This document shows positions 8,652-15,261 of a DNA stretch of 15,261 nucleotides, piece by piece. The notes below the pieces were generated by a model. The model saw only the letters and a list, made by a program, of their open reading frames with translations. It searched no databases and was not told the origin of the DNA. A program made the position numbers and the translations under genes. The DNA comes from Euperipatoides rowelli. Its lineage: Eukaryota > Onychophora > Udeonychophora > Euonychophora > Peripatopsidae. The stretch's first letter is position 1; the number at the start of each line of letters is the position of its first letter. The DNA lies in assembly GCA_003024985.2 (NCBI GenBank), contig PXIH01S0001687.1; one strand, 5' to 3'.

Positions 8652-9097
8652 ATGTTTAATGTACCAGTTGTGTTTCCTAGAGATACATTTTATTCATATA
8701 ATCATTTGGATTTTTGTACTTCTGACTTTAATAATTTACTTGTGATTCCACATTGTAAAGAAGATTTGATGATTTTGAAGCCTCAATTTATGTTAAGAAA
8801 TATACTTTTTCATATTTAAAATCTAAAAGATACGTCAATAGGAAATTAAGTATTGACCATTTGACTGAATATCGTCTAAAAGAGAATCGGATTTTCAAGT
8901 ACTTCAATTTAAAATGAGGTAAAAATACTAAAAGAAGAAAATTAAGAAAAAGCTTTCTTGATATGCCCAACGTTGTTAGTGTAATTGAAACAATAACATT
9001 GATTTGCCACCCTGACTGTTTAAAAAATAGGAGTAATTGTCAACCTAACTTGAATAATCTTGTAAAAATTGATCTTTGTAGAAATTTTTATAAATTT

Positions 9098-9712
9098 CCT
9101 TCTATCTTATATAGTAATTTGCGTTCTATTGCTAACAAGTTTGATTAGGTAGTGTTTTATATGGAATTGTTTTCACCGGATATTGCAATTTTCGTTGAAA
9201 CGTGGATTTCGGAGGAAAGAATTAGAGCGTATGAGATTAAAAACTTTTCTTCTTATCAGAATAAGATTAAGAGAAAATAAACATCAAGCGGTATTATGAC
9301 TTACATTAAGAACAATATTCCAATTCAATCGTTTAAACAATCTCCATTACCTGATATTGAATTGTTTACACTTGTCATTCGTCCCTCCCTACTCCCCCGA
9401 ACAACTGCATGGATTGCCTTTGTTGTCCTATACTTTCCATCAGGGGACGCAACTCATAATATTTTTATTAGCTATATTTTAGATGAGATTGACCGTTTAT
9501 TTGCAATGAATCCCAAAGCTGAAATATTTATTGGAGATTTTAACGATTTGGAAACACAATTTATTAATAATTATAAATTATTTAAACAATTAATTACATC
9601 TCCCTCTCATAAAAATTCTGTTCTTGATATCTTCTTTACTAATTTATCAGCTGATTACAATTTATTATCTAAACCACCCATTGCTTCAAGTGGCCATAAT
9701 TTGTTATTTTTG
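9098..9712 (+). pseudogene. LINE endonuclease domain relic
   Basis: Apurinic/apyrimidinic-type endonuclease that nicks the target DNA in target-primed reverse transcription. It reads in one phase: PSILYSNLRS with the conserved Asn at 9116-9118, FVETW with the catalytic Glu at 9197-9199, YIKNNI near 9302-9319, VVLYFPSG, GDFN at 9533-9544, NSVLDIFFTN, and SGH at 9689-9697. Two stops cut it (TAG 9146-9148, TAA 9278-9280), so the longest surviving frame, 9296-9775 (159 codons), lacks the Asn and Glu sites. The usual SDH motif reads SGH, a single-base GAC to GGC change that removes a catalytic Asp. The ATG at 9296 is an internal Met and not a true start. Confidence 0.9.
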
Positions 9713-9820
9713 TCTCCTTGTCAAACTCCTCCACCTTTGAACTTTAATGAAACAATAGGCTATTATCTAGAGTAAAAAATAAATTAAATATTTTTAAAAT
9801 GGGAAGAGAACTAAATTCTT

Positions 9821-10144
9821 ATGATTGGTCTCGGATTTATTTTAATACAGACATTAATGTTCCATGCTGAAGTTTATAGGATTTATGAAGAGTGCTTTCC
9901 TATTGTAAAAAAAAGGATTAATAAGAGATCCCCTAGATGGTTCAGTGGGAGGTTAAAAAATTTGATTGATTCTAGAAATATTGCATTCTGTAATAACCAG
10001 GAAGATTTACTTAAGGGTCTGAACANAGAAATTAATTGCTTATTGAAATCCTCTAAGGAGGAATGGTTTAAAAATCAAGTGGATTGTCATCTGATAGGCT
10101 CGTCTATGTTTTATTCACAAAAAAAAAATATTGAATCCAAATAA
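9821..10144 (+). pseudogene. LINE linker between endonuclease and RT
   Basis: This stays in the same phase as the endonuclease after a short stop-rich break at 9773-9820. It contains YEECFPIVKKRINKRSPRW and a Lys-rich helix-like stretch (LKSSKEEWFKNQ), the usual CR1/L2-type region between endonuclease and RT. It ends at TAA 10142-10144, and the coding signal continues in a different phase from about 10131. The base N at 10026 makes one residue undefined. No enzymatic motif is expected here. Confidence 0.8.
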
Positions 10145-11100
10145 TCGCAAATCTCCAGTGTTTCCTGGTAAATCCATATCTGAGTCTTTTTTTAAAATTG
10201 TGAATTTCTTATCTTTATCCAACTCTCATGCTTTATTTGATAATTCTGTTGTTGATCAATTTCATTTCTCTTCTGATATTTCTCTAATTAATAGTATTCA
10301 GGTATATAAATATCTTAAGAAGATTGGTGTAAATTCTACATCTTCACCAGATTCCATTCCTGACTTCGTATGGAACGAATTTGCACTTGAACTAATCTTT
10401 GACTAATCTGTCCCTCCTCTCAAACATTTGTCATGAATTGTGGAAGACATCATCACTGATTACCATTCCTTAGGCCAATCCTCCTTTAAGTTCCCGTGAT
10501 TTATGTCCAATCTCAATAACATCCCCTACAGTAAAAATTTGCGAGAAAAACATTCTTTCTCATGTCACTTCATTTATCCTTCCCAAGATCGATCCATTTC
10601 AATTTGGTGGACTACCAAATAAGTCTTCATCCCAGTATTTAGCTATATATGTTCATAGAATCTTAAGTGAACTTGAAAATTCAAATAACTGTTTGCTCAG
10701 TGATGATTGACTTTGCAAAGGCTTATGACATCTTTGATCACCCTATCTTCATTAAGAACCTAATAAAATTTCTTCCTTTGACTTCTGTTGTTAACTGGAT
10801 TTGCTTATTTCTTTTTAACCGAACTCAAATTGTTAAAAACCTGATTGATCAATCATAATGGTTCCTCAAGGATCTGTCATTGGAAGCCTTATTTTTGCAA
10901 TTATGGTGACTGATGTGATTAATTCTAACACACATCTAAAATTTGTAGATGACCTGATACTTACCATACCATTGAATAATATTACCATTCAACAACCTCA
11001 AGTGTCTTCCGACTTGCTGATTAGTCAGGTAGAATTAATAAATATGCCCCTTAATCCTACAAAATGCTTGTTTATGACCCATAGTTTCCATAGGCAAAAA
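10131..11100 (+). pseudogene. LINE reverse transcriptase domain relic
   Basis: Reverse transcriptase of the L2/CR1-like LINE, broken into four frames. Piece one (10131-10406) holds YKYLKKIGVNSTSSPDSIP and ends in WNEFALEL. Piece two (about 10400-10707) holds a stop at 10471-10473, then DLCPISIT and KIDPFQFGGLPNKSS. Piece three (10667-10858) holds the first catalytic motif DFAKAYD, with the Asp at 10709-10711, and WICLFLFNR. Piece four (10858 on) holds VPQGSVIGSLIF, FVDD at 10942-10953, and NPTKC. The catalytic Asp codons survive, but no piece carries all of them. The overlapping TAA/ATG at 10856-10860 is a frameshift scar: the ATG falls where a residue before VPQG belongs. Length and motif spacing fit a full RT domain. 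Confidence 0.9.
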
Positions 11101-11575
11101 ATTCCTCTTCAATTTCTCTTAAAGATGTACAACTTAATGAAGCCAGTTCTGCAGCTTCTGCTATGTTTTTTATTATTTACAAATTAAAAAGAATGGGAGC
11201 TGATATTCATGTAATGGTTCTGACTTACATTGCATTTATAAGATCTGTATTGGAGTATTGCTCACCAATATGGAGTCCTGCATTAACTAAAAAGCAGATT
11301 CAATCTATTGAATCTGTCCATAAAAAGGGTATGTAGGGTTATTTTGGATAATATGCACGCTGGATATACCCAAGCTTTAGTGCAATTGAACTTGAGATCT
11401 CTAACAGATAGAAGAGAAAAATCTTTCATATGATTTTGCTGTGAAATTCTTTTCAGTTTTTCCTTAATTTCTCCCTCCTAATCAATCATCTTCATCAGGT
11501 AGAATTACAAGGAATTCCAACAAATTAATTTTACCTAAAGTCAAAACTAATCGTTTTAATAACTCACATTATTAA
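11101..11575 (+). pseudogene. LINE C-terminal region relic
   Basis: Sequence downstream of the RT palm. In one phase up to a TAG at 11334-11336: YKLKRMG, then FIRSVLEYCSPIWSPAL, then KKQIQSIESVHKK. The next phase gives VILDNMHAGYTQAL and SLTDRREKS before TGA 11431-11433. A third phase, with TAA at 11465-11467, gives SSSSGRITRNSNK and LPKVKTNR (11534-11554), ending at TAA 11573-11575. The order LEY-PIW, ESVQKR-like, L-RRE, PKVKTNR matches the end of CR1/L2-group proteins, so the element's coding part is present to its natural C-terminus. Confidence 0.85.
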
Positions 11576-11712
11576 TTCTATAAAAATTATAAATTTAAAA
11601 CTTTAATTCAAATGTAATAGAACCTACATCCTTTGGGGCCAAGGTTCTAATTTAAATCATATAACAATATGTACTGTATATATTTTATCTTTTTGCTAAA
11701 TAAAATAATATA

Positions 11713-12504
11713 ATCAGGAGAACAGAGGGACACATGCTCAGGACAGTAATGGCTTTCAAACAAAAAAGATGAAAATTGTCAGACCCTGAGGCTGCTTAAC
11801 AAAGATATCAAGTCTTAAAGCAATTAAAGTAAATTTGAGACCCTTGAAGTGGGTTAAAGTTATGAATATCGTTGTATCAAAAGAAATATTTACATTGCCG
11901 GACAATTCTGATAGAGAAGATGAGGGCCCAGAGAAGAAATGAGATTGGAAAAAGAAATAATAAAAATGTAACAGGGAAATAAACAGCTATGACCCAACAA
12001 GAATCAGCAACAAGGTAAAGAAGAAAGATGAGAGACACGGATATGGTGACAGGGAAAAAGAAGCAGGAAAGGAACGTTCTTTGGGGGTTCAGTCTGCAGA
12101 CAGACTACATTTTAAATAATGGCCCAAACATTTACTCCTATTACCCTTTAACTAAATCTTCTTATTCATCTAATTATCTACCTGATAAACATGGTCTTGT
12201 CTGGTGATTTTGTGGTTGGGGGGGGGGGGGCACCTCAGTTTGACCAGGTTGGAACATGCTATCACCCTGTCACTTTTATCATAATGTGGGGACATGCAGT
12301 CATGTACTTAACACATTGGTCCACATGGCTATCTTACACATTGCGATCTCCGGTCCGAGACAAACCATATGAGCTATCTTTCCTCACGCAAATTAATATT
12401 ATTATAGGATACTGTTGTTTGTGTTCCCTTACCTGTTCTCTTCCTAAATGCATTTAAAGATTTACTTTGTACCTTCTTATTATATTAAAAATATTGAAAA
12501 AAAC
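11713..12504. other. Spacer with a purine-rich stretch, no gene recognised
   Basis: Roughly 11905-12075 is markedly purine-rich on the + strand and less AT-rich than its flanks. One phase stays open for about 50 codons (11790-11939, ending in a Glu/Asp/Lys-rich stretch before TGA), but there is no domain I recognise and the length is compatible with chance. The 88-codon open frame at 12191-12457 includes a poly-Gly run made by G13 and resembles nothing known. I treat both as non-coding. Confidence 0.5.
12218..12230. repeat. G13 homopolymer
   Basis: Thirteen consecutive G, unusual in such AT-rich DNA. A C10 run at 13990-13999 is the only comparable tract in the window. Confidence 0.9.
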
Positions 12505-12539
12505 TCAAACATTTAAAAATTTTATTTTTAAATGTTTGA
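12505..12539. repeat. Perfect 16-bp hairpin, 3-nt loop
   Basis: TCAAACATTTAAAAAT (12505-12520) and its exact reverse complement (12524-12539) flank the loop TTT. It is the longest perfect short-spacer inverted repeat in the window. No adjacent gene or strand-specific T tail supports a terminator role, and the arms do not match the MITE ends. Confidence 0.75.
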
Positions 12540-13175
12540 AAAATAAAGAGAAAAAAAGTGCAGTGAAATATTTTAATGTCATGAATTTATTAGGAAAACA
12601 TTATTATTTAGATGCTAGTTTAGAAGGTTGATGCAAACTGTTTGTTTGTTAAAACTTTTCCTTTCCTCTGCTAAATTTAAATACTTTGAACAGATAGTTA
12701 AAATATTAAAAACCTTTCAAGACTAATGTTTGTTTTTTTCCTTATAATGCTCTGGGATAAAAATAAGCCCAAAAGGATTTTATTCATTTTTACTTTTTGA
12801 GTCTTGTATAAGGATTTGTTATTACTGCTGTTAAAAAGAATTTGTGAGAGCTTTAATCCTGTTATCCACCCCTTCCTCACCCACCAAAAAATAATTACAT
12901 TGACAAAGTAAAATGCTTATATTTAACTTTTGTAAAATTTCATGACCACCATTCACTGCTTAGTTTTATTGTAATTTGGCAAAGTCTGATAAAAGTCATT
13001 GTTAAATATGTTGTAAAACTCAAATTTTTTATCATCACTCTCCTCATAGGTAGGCTACTATTTATCAGTAAAATTCATTCAGTCCATTTAACTTCTTTTT
13101 TTATATATACCATACTGTGTATAAATATGTTTCTCCCACAGTGAGAAACCAACATACATTTCATTACAAATATAT
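12540..13175. other. AT-rich spacer, no gene recognised
   Basis: Only short, low-complexity frames are present, including a 60-codon minus-strand frame at 12698-12880. A weak inverted repeat (GTTTCTC, GAGAAAC) lies at about 13130-13147. I see nothing else. Confidence 0.6.
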
Positions 13176-13305
13176 TGTAACAAACCCTGGGGATTAGTCC
13201 GAGCGTTGTTATATAAACACTCTGAAGAGGAGCAGCAAATTCTAAAGTAAAAAAATAAAACTGCTCCTACTGGTTGTCTTGAAATCTTGATACTTTTTAT
13301 TTACA
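13176..13305 (+). mobile_element. Candidate short solo LTR
   Basis: The segment begins TGTAACA and ends TTTACA, the TG...CA form of LTRs. It has a TATA-type box (TATATAAA, about 13211-13218), an AATAAA signal near 13254, and an R-like hairpin AGGAGCAG/CTGCTCCT (about 13228-13268) around that signal. It is also bracketed by the 11-bp direct repeat TTACAAATATA (13164-13174 and 13301-13311), which overlaps the proposed right end. So the true insertion boundaries could instead be 13175-13300, with an 11-bp target duplication. At 130 bp it is short for an LTR, and there is no second copy in the window. Gypsy LTRs of compact form are a reasonable comparison, but nothing ties it to the pol relic at 6991-7940. 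Confidence 0.35.
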
Positions 13306-13344
13306 AATATAACATAAAATGATGGTTACATAAACTAATATATT

Positions 13345-13503
13345 TCCATGGATAGTGGTCCAATTGCTGTAGTAAGGAAACAAAATAACAAGGAAATAAC
13401 AAGTAGCAAGGAAACATAAAATAATATAAATAATATTTGAAGGTTCTGGCAAGGAAACATACTGTAAAATAATACTAAATGGTTGTGGCAAAGGCTACTC
13501 CTG
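13345..13503. repeat. Diverged dispersed repeat, copy B, with internal duplication
   Basis: This shares ordered landmarks with 3265-3383: TCCATGGA-AG, CCAATT, AGGAAA-ATA, GTAA-AATA and GGCTACTCCTG against GCCACTCCTG. It contains an internal tandem duplication: GCAAGGAAACAT starts at 13406 and again at 13449, each followed by AAAATAATA and closing with GGTTCTG or GGTTGTG. The second unit carries an extra ACTGT. Removing one 43-bp unit gives 116 bp against 119 bp for copy A. The family is not recognised. Confidence 0.45.
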
Positions 13504-13639
13504 CAAGTATGACAATCTATCTTTGCTACAGTCTTAACTATAAGGCTGAGTGCACATTTAGATTTAGCTACAATAGCCTAAATAAAAAATGAATAATTAG
13601 AATTAACTTGTGCAATCAAAGAAGTGATTCGTTTACGGC

Positions 13640-13667
13640 GTGTTTACAAGAAGTATCTGATAAACAC
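13640..13667. repeat. GTGTTTA/TAAACAC inverted pair
   Basis: GTGTTTA (13640-13646) and TAAACAC (13661-13667) are exact reverse complements 14 bases apart. TGTTTAC and ATAAACA resemble forkhead-type recognition cores, so a bound site is possible, but a 7-bp repeat in AT-rich DNA may be chance. Confidence 0.35.
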
Positions 13668-14419
13668 ACCACAAACTAAAGTCATTTAAACCCCGAATGC
13701 ACAAGAGAATATAAACAGAAATAAATAAAAATATTTTTAAAAATACAGATTTGTTACTATATATTAATCTTTTTAACAGCTGCATACTATATCATCTTCT
13801 GTTTTTAGCAATATTTCTCAGATTCTAGTGTTGGTTCTTACATAAGAGTGCATATTTCCCACCTTCGACTTTCCATTTTTGAAGCCTGTCTTTTTTTTTT
13901 GCCGATTAACCTTTAATTAGTCTTTCAGCTTACAGAAAAAAAAACCTACAGATCACTTAGGTTTGGAAAAAACTGAAGTAACTGTCCTTCCCCCCCCCCT
14001 TCCTTTTCCCAGGCTTTGTAGGTCCCCGGCATATACAGTATATACAAGCGCAAACGGTAGCTAGACATTGCACACAACCACTGTTCCATGATAATTTTTT
14101 TATTTTTATATTCCAAAAATTTTCAATACCCCTATCATGATCATAAGGTCCATTAGATTGAAGCTTTGGATAAAATTTGATTACATGGAAGGCAAAGTCC
14201 TTTATATTGACTGATTAAAAAAAAAAAAAAACAATTCACCATTTCTTGTAACATTGCATGTTAAACTGCATTAGTAGATTCATTCAAATAAATTACAAAT
14301 GGAATCATTTCAGGTTAAAAAAAAATCAGTATGGCAGCTTTTAATTTTTTTGAGAGTTGTTTTAAAATTATTGGAACTAAAATCGGAATTGCATATTCAT
14401 GGAGCATTTAAGTAGAGCC

Positions 14420-14472
14420 TACTGTATATATCAAATTTTATTGAAATTGATAATTTAACTGATTATACAGTA
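14420..14472. repeat. Nested hairpin bounded by TACTGTATA
   Basis: TACTGTATA (14420-14428) and TATACAGTA (14464-14472) pair perfectly. The enclosed sequence contains a second imperfect pair, TATCAAATTT and AAATTGATA. The outer arms are examples of the TACTGTA word that recurs across the window. Confidence 0.5.
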
Positions 14473-15261
14473 ACTTTAATTAAAAAATTGAAGTGTACTC
14501 TCTCTTAAAAACTTATAAGAATTGAGATTTTAAAAGATTATAGTAGCCTTTGCATGACACTTCCTAGTACAATATAATGCCTATGCACACTTATTCGTTC
14601 GGGAGGGGGTGGGGTCACCCATGTTAGGCACCATGCTAGTTAATCATAGATTACCACAATGTACTGCAAAACTACCCAGGTGTACTTGTTTGGCTAGAAT
14701 CAGAAATATTTTAAAAGACTGATTTTCAAAACAGCATACTTATTACTCAATTGAATTTTAGATGAGGTAAAAACTAGTGTTGCACGGCACAGCTTGAATT
14801 CTTTCAGGTGATCAAAATGCTTAAGTGTGGTGATGATGGCACACTTACATAACTTTGGCTGAGAAATAGGTTTGGCTCACTTATTTGGAGGGGTGCCCTT
14901 TGATGACATTTTACGGTATACATTTCAAATACAGATTTTGTTTTTTTATTATAATTAAATTGGAATCAGATGTTTATAGAGCAAGAAATGATTGCTTGAG
15001 TTGCATTCCCCCTTCCCTCACACAAGTCTACTCCCTAGCTTGTACACAATGGGATAAAAGTGGTTTGGTTTTAATATTTTTACTGTAACGATTGCAGCCA
15101 CTATGTACACAAGCTTTCATTGCAAATCTTAGATTTTTCATCATGCATCATAAAGTATGCATAATACATTTAAGGGGACATGCTACCAATTAGATCAAAA
15201 TTTTTATTTAAATAGTTAGAAATCTAAGTTTGGTATATGTTGGAGTACTCCTTAAGCCATG

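Larger units (their letters stand above)
8652..11712 (+). mobile_element. L2/CR1-like LINE, nearly full-length, degenerate
   Basis: A non-LTR retrotransposon whose single large frame (about 2.9 kb, 8652-11575) encoded an apurinic-type endonuclease followed by reverse transcriptase. The first ATG at 8652 opens a 55-codon frame that breaks at 8817-8819 and continues in another phase from 8822. Stops in the main phase are at 8915-8917, 9146-9148, 9278-9280 and 9773-9775. Further frame changes occur near 10140, 10400, 10700, 10856, 11100, 11335 and 11430. Motifs in order: NLRS, ETW, GDFN, SGH (endonuclease); SPDSIP, DLCPISIT, DFAKAYD, PQGSVIG, FVDD, NPTKC (RT); LEYCSPIW, ESVHKK, DRREKS, LPKVKTNR (C-terminal). 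The VDD form of the RT active site and the LEY-PIW plus PK-KTNR tail are typical of the CR1/L2 group. The 3' side (11576-11712) is AT-rich and ends near AAATAAAATAATAT, which may be the tail; the exact end is uncertain. The single ambiguous base N at 10026 lies inside it. Confidence 0.9.
13513..15261. other. AT-rich spacer, no gene recognised
   Basis: No defensible gene is present. The 67-codon frame at 14885-15088 has no domain. A G-rich patch (three G runs, about 14601-14614) and a C10 run (13990-13999) stand out by composition. Short inverted repeats at 13640-13667 and 14420-14472 are listed separately. Confidence 0.6.

Noticed and set aside
8788-8970. 60-codon minus-strand open frame
   Set aside because: It is antisense to the N-terminal part of the LINE coding sequence, which explains the region better.
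10858-11187. 109-codon frame starting MVPQG as an independent gene
   Set aside because: The ATG is a frameshift scar inside the LINE RT; VPQG is an internal RT motif.
12191-12457. 88-codon plus-strand frame as a small gene
   Set aside because: It depends on a G13 homopolymer for a Gly run, has no recognisable domain, and no supporting signals are visible.
13297-13491. 64-codon minus-strand hydrophobic frame as a small membrane protein
   Set aside because: It covers the internal duplication of a dispersed repeat; hydrophobic translations are common in AT-rich DNA.
14601-14614. G-quadruplex
   Set aside because: Only three G runs of three or more are present, so a standard four-run quadruplex is not formed without splitting a run.
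14764-14795. CTAGTGTTGCACGGCA as a hAT-type transposon end
   Set aside because: It resembles hAT MITE termini from memory, but I found no matching inverted end or 8-bp target duplication nearby.
1-15261. CRISPR array, tRNA genes, bacterial promoters or Shine-Dalgarno sites
   Set aside because: No regularly spaced identical repeats, no cloverleaf with A and B boxes, and no bacterial gene structure; the transposon content is animal-type.

Overview
The window is AT-rich, non-coding metazoan-type DNA built from decayed transposable elements. I found no intact protein-coding gene, no tRNA or rRNA gene, and no bacterial-style operon. Organism: an animal nuclear genome is well supported by an L2/CR1-like LINE, a Ty3/gypsy pol relic and a piggyBac-type MITE. 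A marine invertebrate, perhaps an echinoderm, is only a weak guess from the recurrent TAGGCTA and TACTGTA words.

Layout. 1-2393 is AT-rich spacer with a GGTCTT-rich simple repeat (161-288) and a TGTAC-rich palindromic patch (915-1135). 2394-2722 is a 321-bp MITE with perfect 17-bp terminal inverted repeats (TIRs) between two TTAA sites. 2723-6990 is mostly featureless spacer holding a diverged repeat copy (3265-3383), a small CpG-bearing patch (about 3700-3780), hairpins and a GT microsatellite. 6991-11712 is the core of the window: three retroelement relics, all on the + strand, one after another. They are a Ty3/gypsy pol remnant (6991-7940; end of the reverse transcriptase (RT) region, RNase H, start of integrase), a 5'-truncated LINE RT tail (7941-8551), and a nearly full-length L2/CR1-like LINE (8652 to about 11712; endonuclease, RT, C-terminal region). 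11713-15261 is again spacer, with a 16-bp perfect hairpin, a G13 run, a candidate short solo LTR (13176-13305) and a second copy of the 3265-3383 repeat (13345-13503).

How the parts relate. Nothing here works together as a living pathway: every recognised coding sequence is broken by several stops and frameshifts. The value of the window is as a record of nested insertion and local mutation. Examples are a gypsy-to-LINE junction at 7940/7941, catalytic codons lost in RNase H (Glu to TAG) and endonuclease (SDH to SGH), and short inverted duplications of the kind left by template switching. I did not find convincing evidence of a new biological system.
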